In this document: positions 1 through 9,631 of the stretch, piece after piece
How positions within the stretch are numbered: the stretch's first letter is position 1
How the letters are laid out: every line of letters begins with the position of its first letter
Source: Filimonas effusa
Lineage (GTDB): Bacteria; Bacteroidota; Bacteroidia; Chitinophagales; Chitinophagaceae
Assembly (NCBI RefSeq): GCF_004118675.1
Contig: NZ_SDHZ01000005.1
Span: forward strand, 186,001-250,000
Length of the DNA: 64,000 nucleotides
Direction: 5' to 3'
Translations under genes and position numbers: made by a program
The notes under the pieces: generated by a model
What the model saw: the letters and a program-made list of their open reading frames with translations, nothing else
Databases searched by the model: none
Told to the model about the DNA's origin: nothing

Positions 1-1597
1 TATAACGCTCAATTTCGGCTGTAGCGCCTTGTTCGCTGATAGCTTCGTTTTCCATCATATAAGCTATCGCCTGCTCCCTGGTCATAGTGCCGGTGTGCAG
101 CGAAACGTCGACAACAAGACGTATGGCCCTGTGCATTTCATCGCCCAGCGCACCCATATACTGGTAGGGGTCTGTATAAAGACCAAGTTCTTTGCCCAGG
201 CTTTCACAATAAAGCGCCCATCCTTCGCCATAGGCGCCGTACCAGCAGAAACGACGGAACTTAGGCAGGTCCTTGTTTTCCTGCTGAAGGCTTATCTGGT
301 AATGATGACCGGGAATAGCCTCGTGCAGGAACAAACTTTCCATGCCACTGGTAACATTGAATTTAGTAGCATCGAGAATGGGAACATAAAAGATTCCCGG
401 GCGGCTGCCGTCTTCGGAAGGCGGGTTATATTCCGCGCTGGCGCTGGCGGCACGGAACGCCTCTGTTTGGCGGATCTCGAATGGAGAACGCGGCTTTACA
501 CCAAACATCTTTTTCAGGTTGGGTTCTATACGCGCCTGGATATTACGGAAAGCGGTAAGCACCTCCTCCGGTGTTTTATAAGGCGTAAAACGCGGGTCGT
601 TCTTTAAAAACTCAAAAAAAGCTTTGCGGTCGCCGTTGAAGCCGGTAGCGGTTTTAATACTGTCCATGGCAGCGCCAATACGCGCCACTTCGGCAAGACC
701 CGTTTTATAAATTTCCTCGGGCGAGCGGTTGGTAGTTGTCCAGAACCTTACCAGGTATTTATACACCTTATCACCGTCGGGCAATGCAGATAACCCGCTT
801 GCTTTACTTGCCTTAGGCAGGTATTCCTGCTGCATAAAGCTGGCAAGCCTGGAATAGGCCGGAATGGTATATTGCCGGATACAGGTTTTAAAAGCTGTCG
901 TCAGCCTTGACCTGTCGGCTGCCCCTACTGAGTCGGGGAACGTTGTTACCGGGGTAAAAAAGAGACTTTTCTCTACCGTGTCGGTTAACATGGCATTCAG
1001 CTGCGGGATTATTTTTACCACGATACTTTGCGGTAATACATAACCGGCGGCCATTCCTTTCCTGAAATAAACAATGGCGCTGTCGGCCCAGGCGGAGAAA
1101 GCCGTCATACGCTGCAGCCAGTTATCATAGTCCTTTGCCGTTTTAAAAGGCTGATTGCCACTTCCGCTGCCCAGCTGTCCCATGGTCAGCGGCAACCCGG
1201 TGAACTGGTTAAAAGGAATATAGTTGTCATGAAACGAAAGACCTTCGATCGACATTTCCATTTCCCTTTTAAAAATGTCGTAGCTGATTTTGTCGTTCCG
1301 GTTTAGCTTATCAGGTTCATAATGAGAAACAAAAGCGAGGTAACGCTTATAGAAATCCCTTAGTGTATCGCGGTAGCTGTCGGTAAATTCAACAGGCAGG
1401 GATTGATTAAAACGGTTGTCGCCGGAAGAAGTGGCTTCCAGCGGAAACAAATGCATTCTTTCTTCATAGTACTGGCTGAACATGGCGTTCAGCTCTTTAT
1501 TGGTTTCTTTCGTAGGATTATTCCGGCTCATCAGCTGGCAGCCCATTCCGGCGCCCAACACCAACAGAACCAGCCCCAGGTATGCTATTTTTCTCAT
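1..1597 (-). CDS. DUF885 family protein (putative metallohydrolase), 3' end outside window
   Basis: About 532 codons are visible from the ATG at 1597; the gene runs off the left edge. The N-terminus has a hydrophobic signal segment ending at a cysteine (GAGMGC), a possible but non-ideal lipobox, so export to the periplasm as a lipoprotein is plausible. The decisive motifs are HEAIPGHHYQ (roughly residues 418-427) and EGWALYCE about 30 residues later. These resemble the HExxPGHH and EGWALYSE signatures of DUF885 proteins, thought to be zinc-dependent peptidases or related hydrolases. Substrate is unknown. It is divergent from lysS with only about 65 bp between them. Confidence 0.85.
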   Translation of the reverse strand, partial: MRKIAYLGLVLLVLGAGMGCQLMSRNNPTKETNKELNAMFSQYYEERMHLFPLEATSSGDNRFNQSLPVEFTDSYRDTLRDFYKRYLAFVSHYEPDKLNRNDKISYDIFKREMEMSIEGLSFHDNYIPFNQFTGLPLTMGQLGSGSGNQPFKTAKDYDNWLQRMTAFSAWADSAIVYFRKGMAAGYVLPQSIVVKIIPQLNAMLTDTVEKSLFFTPVTTFPDSVGAADRSRLTTAFKTCIRQYTIPAYSRLASFMQQEYLPKASKASGLSALPDGDKVYKYLVRFWTTTNRSPEEIYKTGLAEVARIGAAMDSIKTATGFNGDRKAFFEFLKNDPRFTPYKTPEEVLTAFRNIQARIEPNLKKMFGVKPRSPFEIRQTEAFRAASASAEYNPPSEDGSRPGIFYVPILDATKFNVTSGMESLFLHEAIPGHHYQISLQQENKDLPKFRRFCWYGAYGEGWALYCESLGKELGLYTDPYQYMGALGDEMHRAIRLVVDVSLHTGTMTREQAIAYMMENEAISEQGATAEIERY

Positions 1598-1634
1598 ATC
1601 AGCGCATTGAAGAACGAAAGTTAATACAAAGCGT

Positions 1635-1642
1635 TAATTTTG
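1635..1642 (+). promoter_or_regulatory. -7 element of lysS promoter
   Basis: TAATTTTG matches the Bacteroidota -7 consensus TANNTTTG and ends 20 nt before the lysS ATG. No convincing -33 TTTG lies at the usual spacing. Confidence 0.55.
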
Positions 1643-1662
1643 CGGTCCTTTTAATATAGAAT

Positions 1663-3186
1663 ATGAGCCAACAACATTTGTCAGAGCAGGAGATCATCCG
1701 TCGCGACAAGCTGAAAGAATTACAGCAACTGGGGATAGATGCCTATCCTGCCCCTTTATTTCCCGTAACCCATTATTCCGAGGATATTAAAGCTGGCTTT
1801 TCAGAAGAAACCAAGGATGCATATGCGCAGGTTACAGTAGCAGGACGTATCATGAGCCTTAATGGTAAGGGCAAGGTATTCTTTATTAAGATCCAGGATA
1901 GCAAAGGCATCATTCAATTATATGTGCGCCGCGACGATATTTGTCCCGGTGAAGACAAAACTCTTTTCGACACGGTTGTAAAAAGACTCACCGACCTGGG
2001 AGATATTGTAGGTGTTACAGGTGCTGTATTTGTAACCCATACCGGTGAAACCTCTGTGCATGCACAAAGCTTCACCATGCTTACCAAATCGCTGAAACCC
2101 TTACCAGTGGTGAAACGCGATGCAGAAGGCAATGTGTTCGACGCCGTAACAGATCCTGAGTTCCGTTACCGCCAGCGTTATGCCGACCTCATTATCAATG
2201 CAGATGTAAAAGATACTTTTGTAAAACGCACGAAGGTTATCAATACCATCCGCGATTTCCTGAACGAACAGGGAGCATTGGAGGTGGACACGCCGGTATT
2301 ACAGGCCATTCCCGGCGGCGCCGCTGCACGTCCGTTTGTAACACACCACAATGCACTCGACGTTCCTTTTTACCTGCGCATCGCCAACGAACTTTACCTG
2401 AAACGTTTGATCGTGGGCGGATTCGACTGGGTATACGAGTTCAGCCGCAACTTCCGTAACGAGGGTATGGACAGAACCCATAACCCCGAATTCACTGTAC
2501 TGGAATGGTACACCGCGTACAAAGACTACTACTGGATGATGGAAACCACCGAAAAACTGTTCGAGCGCCTGGCGCTGGCAGTTCATGGCACTACCGATGT
2601 GCAGGTGGGAGACAAAACCATAAGTTTCAAAGCGCCGTTCAAACGTATTTCCATATTGGACGCTATTAAAGAGAATACCGGTATCGACGTTAGCCAGATG
2701 AACGAAGAAGCACTTCGCGCCACCTGCCAGCAGCTGAATATAAGCGTAGCGCCAAGCATGGGTAAAGGCAAACTGATCGATGAACTGTTTGGCGCAACAA
2801 GCGAACACACCTATACGCAGCCGACGTTTATTATCGATTACCCGGTGGAAATGAGCCCCCTGACCAAAAAACACCGTGAAAAAGCAGGTTTGGTGGAGCG
2901 TTTTGAACTGATGATCAATGGAAAGGAAATCGCCAATGCCTATTCTGAACTGAACGATCCCATAGATCAGAGGGAACGCTTCGAAGACCAGGTGAAGTTA
3001 ATGGAGCGTGGCGATGATGAAGCAATGTACATCGACTACGACTTTTTACGTGCGCTGGAATACGGCATGCCGCCTACTTCCGGAATTGGCATCGGCATAG
3101 ACAGGCTGGTGATGCTGTTAACCAACCAGCCCTCCATCCAGGATGTATTATTGTTCCCGCAAATGCGCCCGGAAAGTTTTGAATAA
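1663..3186 (+). CDS. lysS: Lysyl-tRNA synthetase, class II
   Basis: Charges tRNA-Lys with lysine in the cytoplasm. The 507-residue length matches bacterial LysS. An N-terminal OB-fold anticodon-binding domain (about 55-150) is followed by a class II catalytic core with motif 2 (FRNEGMDRTHNPEF, about 267-280) and motif 3 (GIGIGIDRL near the C-terminus). The start is supported by a -7 promoter element 20 nt upstream. It ends just before a strong hairpin terminator, so it appears to be monocistronic. Confidence 0.98.
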   Translation: MSQQHLSEQEIIRRDKLKELQQLGIDAYPAPLFPVTHYSEDIKAGFSEETKDAYAQVTVAGRIMSLNGKGKVFFIKIQDSKGIIQLYVRRDDICPGEDKTLFDTVVKRLTDLGDIVGVTGAVFVTHTGETSVHAQSFTMLTKSLKPLPVVKRDAEGNVFDAVTDPEFRYRQRYADLIINADVKDTFVKRTKVINTIRDFLNEQGALEVDTPVLQAIPGGAAARPFVTHHNALDVPFYLRIANELYLKRLIVGGFDWVYEFSRNFRNEGMDRTHNPEFTVLEWYTAYKDYYWMMETTEKLFERLALAVHGTTDVQVGDKTISFKAPFKRISILDAIKENTGIDVSQMNEEALRATCQQLNISVAPSMGKGKLIDELFGATSEHTYTQPTFIIDYPVEMSPLTKKHREKAGLVERFELMINGKEIANAYSELNDPIDQRERFEDQVKLMERGDDEAMYIDYDFLRALEYGMPPTSGIGIGIDRLVMLLTNQPSIQDVLLFPQMRPESFE

Positions 3187-3254
3187 ACGTATATTTTTAT
3201 AGATCGTAACTGCCCCCGGTTTTAATAAAACTGCCGGCGTTAGTTAAGGTTATT

Positions 3255-3309
3255 AAAAAACAAGCGACTGCGTATAGAGCGTTCTCTATTTCCAGTCGCT
3301 TGTTTTTTT
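3255..3309 (+). terminator. Rho-independent terminator of lysS
   Basis: A long stem (AAAAAACAAGCGACTG at 3255-3270 paired with CAGTCGCTTGTTTTTT at 3293-3308) encloses an inner ATAGAG/CTCTAT pairing and ends in a T-run. The A-run on the other side could make it bidirectional. Confidence 0.9.
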
Positions 3310-3532
3310 ACGCAAGCGCCCCCGCATCCGGGTCATAAAACAGCAAACAGCCTCCCATAAACAACAGTTCAACCAGGGTCTGATAAAGAAAACCAACTTT
3401 TTTGAACGCCACAAGCAACGTTTTTCAATCAAATGAATCAATACTTCGATAATTTATGATGTCTCTGTTTCGTTAATAGTTCATCCGGAACACCTTATTG
3501 ATAGGACTTATTGAAAAAATGAATCGCGTATA
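3310..3532. other. Intergenic spacer with no recognisable gene
   Basis: AT-rich spacer between the lysS terminator and the glycosyltransferase cluster. It must contain the promoter for the cluster, but no clear TANNTTTG element was found. No RNA gene or repeat was recognised. Confidence 0.5.
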
Positions 3533-4618
3533 ATGCCAAAGATCTTGTTCACTGCCGACCAAATGGCAACTCCCAGCACCGGTTTGTATCATTTCTCCCT
3601 GGAGCTGATAAAAGAAATACAAAAGGCGGTTCAGGAAGATTATAGTTTACACTACCTCGTTCCCAGGCAACTAAGAAACAGCAACCTGTTTGGACCGGGC
3701 ACCTATAGAACCAAGTCGGGGTACAATCGCATTAAATGGAAAGTGAAGAAGGAATTCGACATCATTCACTTTCTTCACCAGACGCCCGCCATTCTGAAAC
3801 CGCATAAGGTCATCGGTAAAAAAATACTGACAGTTCACGATCTGAACTATTTATATGAATACCCTTCTTTTTCGGGTCACTATCGCCATTTCGATAACTG
3901 GGTAAAAAACACGATCAAACACTGCGACCAGATTGTAGCGATCTCCAACTTTACAGCAATGGATATTGCACGGCATATCGATTACCCTGCCAGCAAAATA
4001 AAGGTGATCTATAACGGTGTAAGCTTTCCCGATTTCCCCGAAAACATCCTGCAGGTACATCGTCCCGCCTACCAGCCCACGCGGCCGTTTCTCTTCACGG
4101 TAGGTACCGTTTATTTCAAAAAGAACTTTTATGTACTGCCGGCAATGCTTAAATATCTCGATATCGATCTCATTATTGCAGGTCGCATCGATGATCATAG
4201 CATCAACTACTATAGCCTGATAGGTAAGGAAATGGAGCGGTTCAATATATCGAAGGACCGGGTGAAGTTGTTGGGTGAAATCAGCGAACTCGACAAACAC
4301 TGGTACTACCGCAACTGTGAAGGCTTTGTATTTCCTTCCTTTGCCGAAGGTTTTGGCCTGCCCGTTCTGGAAGCCATGAACCACAACAAACCTTTATTTC
4401 TGTCGAAAGACACTGCCTTACCCGAAATTGGCGGCGATATCGCCTACTACTTCCCCAGCATGGACCCGGAAGAAATGGCCAAAACTGTTTCGGAAGGTCT
4501 TTCAAACTATCCCGGCTCCGGCAAAGACAAACAGATTCCCGCATGGCTGGAATTGTTCTCCTGGAAAAAAGCCGCGAGGGAATACATTGATGTTTATAAA
4601 AAAATATTAAGCGAATGA
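3533..4618 (+). CDS. Glycosyltransferase family 4 (GT-B fold)
   Basis: Predicted cytoplasmic or membrane-peripheral sugar transferase of 361 residues. The C-terminal Glycos_transf_1 domain starts at about residue 185 (FTVGTVYFKKN) and contains the EGFGLPVLEAM motif, which supplies the nucleotide-sugar-binding glutamates of retaining GT4 enzymes. The N-terminal half has the acceptor-domain signature LTVHDLNYLYEYP. Its stop overlaps the next start as ATGA (4615-4618), so the two glycosyltransferases are translationally coupled. The cluster suggests lipopolysaccharide-core or capsule assembly. Exact sugar unknown. Confidence 0.88.
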   Translation: MPKILFTADQMATPSTGLYHFSLELIKEIQKAVQEDYSLHYLVPRQLRNSNLFGPGTYRTKSGYNRIKWKVKKEFDIIHFLHQTPAILKPHKVIGKKILTVHDLNYLYEYPSFSGHYRHFDNWVKNTIKHCDQIVAISNFTAMDIARHIDYPASKIKVIYNGVSFPDFPENILQVHRPAYQPTRPFLFTVGTVYFKKNFYVLPAMLKYLDIDLIIAGRIDDHSINYYSLIGKEMERFNISKDRVKLLGEISELDKHWYYRNCEGFVFPSFAEGFGLPVLEAMNHNKPLFLSKDTALPEIGGDIAYYFPSMDPEEMAKTVSEGLSNYPGSGKDKQIPAWLELFSWKKAAREYIDVYKKILSE

Positions 4619-5859
4619 AAAACGTTGCATTGATCGTACAACGCTATGGACAGGAAGTAAATGGCGGTTCCGAATATCATTGCAGGCTGCTGGCAGAACA
4701 TCTGGCGCCCGATTATAACGTTACAGTACTTACCAACTGTGCCGTAGACCACGAAGACTGGGATAATTATTACCAGCCGGGCCGCGACGAACTAAACGGC
4801 GTAGAGATCATCCGCTTCAAAAATGAATCGAAAAGATTACCAAAAGCCTTCCGCCGCTACACCAAAAAACTCAGGAAAAAACGCTACAATACAAAAGGCT
4901 GGCGCAATAAACTATACCGCGCACTGGATACTATAGACGGCAAATCGCTGAGCCATATCAGGGAAGAATGGTTTAGAACACAAGGCCCTTTCTGCCCCGG
5001 TCTTATTTCGTTTCTCAAAGAGCATCATTCAAGATTTGATAAACTTATTTTCTTCACCTACCTGTATTACCCTACTGCCATGGGTATAGACATAGCGCCG
5101 GAGAAAAGCATTCTTATACCTACCGCTCATGACGAACCGGAAATTTACCTGCCGGTTTTTACCAACGTATTTACCAACCCGGGTTATATCTTATATAATT
5201 CACATAGTGAAAAGGCTTTTGTTGAACGCAAGTTCCATAACAGCCATATCCCCAACCAGGTTGTTGGCATAGGCATCGACCGCGCCAACCGTTTCATTGA
5301 AAAAGAAGCCATTCCGGGAGTTGATTTCAGCAAACCGTATTTCGTTTACGTAGGCCGGATGGAATCGGGGAAAAATGTAGGAGACCTCATTGAACGCTTT
5401 AAGATTTATAAAACCAGGTTCCCATCCGATGCACAACTGGTACTGGTAGGAAAAGGCTCCCTGAAAGTAGACGACCATCCCGATATAAAACCATTGGGAT
5501 TTGTAGAAGAAGAAGTAAAGAACACGGTACTCGTTAACGCCCGCGCCCTGATCATCCCATCAAAATTCGAAAGCCTTTCCATGGTAACACTCGAAGCCAT
5601 GGCGTCGGGAGTTCCCGTAGTGGCAAATGGTGAATGCGAGGTGCTTAAAGATCATATTAAAATGAGCCAGGCAGGCTTCTCCTATGAAAGCCAGGACGAT
5701 TTCAACCTTGCTTTGGAAAGTTTAAGGAAGGCACCCGACGAAACCATGCAGCTCAACGGCAGGGAATACGTAGAAAAGAATTATTCATGGCCACAGGTAT
5801 TGAAAAAAATAAGCGCAGCTATTGAAAGAAAAACAGTCGGCACAGGCATCATGCCGTAG
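4615..5859 (+). CDS. Glycosyltransferase family 4
   Basis: A 414-residue GT-B glycosyltransferase. The C-terminal domain begins around residue 240 (YFVYVGRMESGKNVGDL) and holds PSKFESLSMVTLEAMASG, the GT4 donor-binding E-x7-E region. The N-terminus (ALIVQRYGQEVNGGSE) is typical of GT4 acceptor domains with a glycine-rich loop. It overlaps the preceding glycosyltransferase by 4 bp (ATGA). It probably acts in the same surface-polysaccharide pathway; donor and acceptor cannot be read from sequence. Confidence 0.88.
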   Translation: MKNVALIVQRYGQEVNGGSEYHCRLLAEHLAPDYNVTVLTNCAVDHEDWDNYYQPGRDELNGVEIIRFKNESKRLPKAFRRYTKKLRKKRYNTKGWRNKLYRALDTIDGKSLSHIREEWFRTQGPFCPGLISFLKEHHSRFDKLIFFTYLYYPTAMGIDIAPEKSILIPTAHDEPEIYLPVFTNVFTNPGYILYNSHSEKAFVERKFHNSHIPNQVVGIGIDRANRFIEKEAIPGVDFSKPYFVYVGRMESGKNVGDLIERFKIYKTRFPSDAQLVLVGKGSLKVDDHPDIKPLGFVEEEVKNTVLVNARALIIPSKFESLSMVTLEAMASGVPVVANGECEVLKDHIKMSQAGFSYESQDDFNLALESLRKAPDETMQLNGREYVEKNYSWPQVLKKISAAIERKTVGTGIMP

Positions 5860-5955
5860 GTTGTTATACGCTCTATTCGGCCGGTTATTATTTGTTTCAA
5901 TCGCAGAAGTTGCCTAAATTAATCCTTCATCTTAATCCTGTTTCAACTATAGACC

Positions 5956-6723
5956 GTGAATAAAATCTTAGAATACCTCGGTATTATCAAACGAAGCGAT
6001 GCCAGAAAACCTTTCCAGGTACAGTTAACCCTTCCCGGTAAACAAGACATTACAACAACCGAAGCTACCCAGCCAATAAGCGCTCAAAAAAGTAAAAAGG
6101 TTAGCATTTCATATGCCATAACAGTTCACAATGAAGGTGCTGTTTACCTGGAGCCGCTTTTTCAGCAATTACTCCGGCATGTGGGGCCTGAAGATGAGAT
6201 AGTGGTCCTGGACGATTTTTCAGACGAGCCTTCTACCGTAGCTACGCTGGAAAAGTATAAAGGCAACTTTAAGTTTCAGCAAAAAGCCCTGAATGGCAAT
6301 TTCGGAGAACACAAAAACTTTCTGAATGCACTGTGTACCAAAAAATATATTTTCCAGATCGATGCCGATGAGCTGCTGGAAGCACCCTTTTTCCTGAATA
6401 TTAAACAGGTGATGCTTGCCAACCCACAGGTAGAGCTTTTTCATGTACCAAGGATCAATACCCTCGACGACATCACCGACGAAGATATCCGGCTGGGCAG
6501 ATGGGGAGTCGACAAAAAAGGCTGGATCAACAGCCCCGACTACCAGGCGCGTATTTATAAAAACATACCTGAAATAAAATGGGAAGGAAGGCTGCACGAA
6601 ACCATCACCGGGCAGGCTGCTTACGCCTTCCTGCCTTATGACGATGAAACCTATTCCATTATTCATAAAAAGACCAAAGAACGCTGGCGGAAACAGGATG
6701 AATTCTATAAAACATTGATATAA
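5956..6723 (+). CDS. Glycosyltransferase family 2 (GT-A fold)
   Basis: A 255-residue inverting-type glycosyltransferase starting at GTG. The N-terminal 40 residues are a polar lead-in. The catalytic domain starts at about residue 50 (SISYAITVHNEG), with VVLDDFSDE and the metal-binding QIDADE (DxD-like) motif near residue 135. It lies 96 bp after the second GT4 gene and ends at a hairpin terminator, so the three glycosyltransferases may form one transcript. Likely role: decorating lipopolysaccharide or another surface glycan. Confidence 0.85.
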   Translation: MNKILEYLGIIKRSDARKPFQVQLTLPGKQDITTTEATQPISAQKSKKVSISYAITVHNEGAVYLEPLFQQLLRHVGPEDEIVVLDDFSDEPSTVATLEKYKGNFKFQQKALNGNFGEHKNFLNALCTKKYIFQIDADELLEAPFFLNIKQVMLANPQVELFHVPRINTLDDITDEDIRLGRWGVDKKGWINSPDYQARIYKNIPEIKWEGRLHETITGQAAYAFLPYDDETYSIIHKKTKERWRKQDEFYKTLI

Positions 6724-6735
6724 CAGCCAACGAAC

Positions 6736-6771
6736 AAAAATGCCTCAGCCAGTCGCGGCTGCGGCATTTTT
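6736..6771 (+). terminator. Terminator after GT2 gene
   Basis: Stem AAAAATGCC-T-CAGCC paired with GGCTG-C-GGCATTTTT around a 6-nt loop, with one internal mismatch and terminal T residues. Confidence 0.85.
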
Positions 6772-6796
6772 AATATATTACTTTTCTGTTAAGCAT

Positions 6797-6804
6797 TAAC
6801 TTTG
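6797..6804 (+). promoter_or_regulatory. -7 element for the LtaS-like gene
   Basis: TAACTTTG fits TANNTTTG and ends 34 nt before the ATG at 6839. Confidence 0.5.
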
Positions 6805-6838
6805 CCACGCTTTTCCAGAAGAAAGCACCTTAAGAAAC

Positions 6839-8788
6839 ATGGTAAAGGAAATCGCCGGCACCGTTGCCAGCAGAAGTCGATTGTTCTTACACACATCAGT
6901 GTTTGTTTTGTCATTATTCCTGGCGTCGAGGATCTTTTTTCATATCTACTATCATAACAGCTTTTCACATATCTCATTCCGGGAGTTGCTGCGCATTTAT
7001 ACCGGGGGTACTTACTTCGACCTCTCGGCCCTGGCAGTACAAAACGTATTATTCATCATCTGGATGTGCATACCCGTAAACCCATCGTGGCAAAAAACAC
7101 ATAACCGGATAGGCTTGCTATTCTTTGCTGTTTTCAACGGGCTGGGCCTGGCGCTGAATATCTTTGATATCGCTTTTTTCGATTTTTCACATAAAAGACT
7201 AACCGCCGAGATCTTTCACTTCGGCGGCGCCGAAGATAATTTCCTTGCCCTGGCACCCGCTTTCTTCAAAAGCTACTGGTACCTGATAGTCGTTTTTATC
7301 GGCTTCGTTCTTATCATACGCTATTTCTCACGCCGGTATATCATGAATTACCGCTCTGTTCCCCACCATCATAAGCTCGGCTGGATAACGGGCTCCATTC
7401 TTACACTGGTATTATGGATGGGCCTCATGCTCCTGAACTTCCGCGGCTGGCTGGCGCTTATTCCTATAGATGTAACCGACGCAGGGAAATACGCTACCGC
7501 CAGAAACATTCCGCTGGTGCTGAACACCCCGTTCACTTTTGCCAAATCGCTCGGACATCATAGTATGCCGCAGCATCATTATTTCAGCGACCAGGAAGCA
7601 GCCAAACACTTTTCGCCCTATCATAATGCAGTGGCAGGAAGCCATTTCAACAGGAAGAATGTGGTGGTAATAGCGCTGGAGAGTTTCTCCAAAGAGTTTA
7701 CGGCATTATCGGGTAAACAGCAGTCATTTACCCCGTTCCTGGACTCCCTGAGCAAGGAAAGCCTTGTGTTTACACAGGCCTGGGCCAACGGCAAACAATC
7801 GATCCAGGGCATTCCCGCCATACTGGCATCTGTACCCTCTGTGATGGACGGCGCATTTATCAGCTCACAATATTCCGGTAACGACTACCGCGCACTGGCA
7901 AGCCTGCTCGATGCCGAACAGTATTACACCGCTTTCTTTCACGGCGCCAACAACGGCTCCTTTAACCTCGACGCTTTTGCCTCGCAGGCAGGGTATCACG
8001 ATTATTTTGGCAGGAAAGAATATAACAACGAAGCGGATTACGATGGCAATTGGGGCATCTGGGATGAAGCATTCCTGCAGTTTGCAGGTAAAAAAATGAG
8101 CGGCTTCCCCCAACCGTTTCATACCGCCATCTTCACCCTAAGCTCACATCACCCGTTTTCCGTTCCACAGAAGTATAAGGCGCAGTTCCGGGGCAGCGAC
8201 AACCCCATCACCAAAGCAGTACAGTATACCGATCATAGTTTGCGTGTGTTCTTCAACAGCATACGCAACCTTCCCTGGTTCCAGAATACCATCTTCGTAT
8301 TAACAGCCGACCATACCGGCATGTCATCTGATCCGTTTTACAGTAACCTTGCAGGACAATACCAGATCCCGGTGATCATCTACGATCCATCGCAGCAGAT
8401 TAAAAAGGAAGCAGATACCGCAACACTTGCACAGTGCGACGTGATGCCTACTTTACTGGGACTGATGGGTTACCAGAAACCTTATTTTGCACTCGGTAAT
8501 AATGTAAAACAACGCGCTTCTTTCGCGGTGTATTACACCAATGAATCGTACAATATGGCGCAGGGCGATTACCTGTTATCTTTCAACGGTTACATCAGCT
8601 TAAGCCTGTACAACATAAGGCAGGACTCGCTGCTGCAGCATAACCTCTTACACGGGCCCCGCGATACGGCTGGCCCCGCCATGGAACAAACGCTGAAAGC
8701 CTATCTTCAGTATTATTCCGGCAGTATCCGCGCAAACAAAATGTTGTACGCCAATAGCCAGGCATGGCCGTTGAAGCGCGGCAGATAG
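6839..8788 (+). CDS. LTA-synthase-like sulfatase-family phosphotransferase
   Basis: An integral inner-membrane protein of 649 residues. About five transmembrane helices (residues 12-200) precede an extracytoplasmic sulfatase/alkaline-phosphatase-fold domain (about 270-590). That domain has the metal-binding glutamate in VVVIALESFS (E281), the nucleophile region ANGKQSIQGIP with serine 321 where many LtaS enzymes use threonine, and TADHTG (about 493) for metal ligands. The family transfers phosphoglycerol or phosphoethanolamine onto lipids or glycans. Its position after three glycosyltransferases suggests modification of a surface glycan. A Gram-negative cell makes no classical lipoteichoic acid, so the substrate is open. 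Confidence 0.85.
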   Translation: MVKEIAGTVASRSRLFLHTSVFVLSLFLASRIFFHIYYHNSFSHISFRELLRIYTGGTYFDLSALAVQNVLFIIWMCIPVNPSWQKTHNRIGLLFFAVFNGLGLALNIFDIAFFDFSHKRLTAEIFHFGGAEDNFLALAPAFFKSYWYLIVVFIGFVLIIRYFSRRYIMNYRSVPHHHKLGWITGSILTLVLWMGLMLLNFRGWLALIPIDVTDAGKYATARNIPLVLNTPFTFAKSLGHHSMPQHHYFSDQEAAKHFSPYHNAVAGSHFNRKNVVVIALESFSKEFTALSGKQQSFTPFLDSLSKESLVFTQAWANGKQSIQGIPAILASVPSVMDGAFISSQYSGNDYRALASLLDAEQYYTAFFHGANNGSFNLDAFASQAGYHDYFGRKEYNNEADYDGNWGIWDEAFLQFAGKKMSGFPQPFHTAIFTLSSHHPFSVPQKYKAQFRGSDNPITKAVQYTDHSLRVFFNSIRNLPWFQNTIFVLTADHTGMSSDPFYSNLAGQYQIPVIIYDPSQQIKKEADTATLAQCDVMPTLLGLMGYQKPYFALGNNVKQRASFAVYYTNESYNMAQGDYLLSFNGYISLSLYNIRQDSLLQHNLLHGPRDTAGPAMEQTLKAYLQYYSGSIRANKMLYANSQAWPLKRGR

Positions 8789-8803
8789 AAATGTTGTTCC
8801 TGC

Positions 8804-9622
8804 TTAAATAAACAGGTCGGGAAACAGTTCTGCATCCGGGTCTACGGCATACTGTGTGAAGCTGGTAATACCTTCTGCCGCCAGCACCTCTTCATCTATC
8901 CAGGTCCGGCCGGTATACAGGAGATTTGTTTTCGAAAGAATGGCCGCTGCCGCATCGGCAACAATAGCAGGAGTACGGCTTTTTTGCATCAGTTCTTCAC
9001 CTCCCAGCAGGTTTTTAACCGCTGCTGTAGCAATGGTTGTCCTGGGCCATAACGCATTGCTGGCAATACCATCATTCCTGAATTCATCGGCCCAGCCAAG
9101 CGCCATCATACTCATATTGTATTTGGTAAGCGTATAGGCCACATGCGGGGCCAGCCATTTGGGCTGCAGGTTCACCGGCGGTGAAAGTGTAAGAATATGA
9201 GGGTTGGAAGCTTTTTTCAAATGCGGGATGCAGGAGCGCGTCATAAGAAAGGTTCCGCGCACATTGATATCGAACATAAGATCGAAACGGCGGGGATCGG
9301 TTTTTTCTGTACCGGAAAGCTGTATCGCAGAAGCATTGTTGATGAGGATATCGATGCCCCCAAAACGTTCAGCCGCCTGCGCTACAGCAGCCATCACCTG
9401 CTCTTCGTTACGGATATCTACCTGAACAGCCAACGCCTGCCCGCCGGCTTTCTCTACTTCTGCTGCTGCACTGTAAATGGTTCCGCCAAGCCTCGGATCT
9501 TCTGTAACACTCTTGGCAGCAATAACAATATTGGCTCCCTCCGAAGCCAGTTTCAATGCTATCTCTTTTCCTATGCCCCGGCTGGCGCCTGTAATGAATA
9601 CGGTTTTATCCCTGAACTGCAT
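8804..9622 (-). CDS. SDR-family oxidoreductase (HSDL2-like)
   Basis: NAD(P)-dependent short-chain dehydrogenase of 272 residues. The Rossmann cofactor motif TGASRGIG is at about 11-18, NNAS at about 91-94, and the catalytic YxxxK is YTLTK at about 163-167. The N-terminal region with EDPRLGGTIYSAAAEVE resembles the hydroxysteroid-dehydrogenase-like protein 2 subgroup. Substrate unknown. It lies 61 bp downstream of gmk on the same strand, and the gap contains a 9-bp dyad that could be an operator. Confidence 0.9.
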   Translation of the reverse strand: MQFRDKTVFITGASRGIGKEIALKLASEGANIVIAAKSVTEDPRLGGTIYSAAAEVEKAGGQALAVQVDIRNEEQVMAAVAQAAERFGGIDILINNASAIQLSGTEKTDPRRFDLMFDINVRGTFLMTRSCIPHLKKASNPHILTLSPPVNLQPKWLAPHVAYTLTKYNMSMMALGWADEFRNDGIASNALWPRTTIATAAVKNLLGGEELMQKSRTPAIVADAAAAILSKTNLLYTGRTWIDEEVLAAEGITSFTQYAVDPDAELFPDLFI

Positions 9623-9631
9623 ATGGCTGCT

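Noticed and set aside
29-607. Plus-strand open frame at the left edge
   Set aside because: It is antisense to the DUF885 gene, whose catalytic motifs are on the minus strand.
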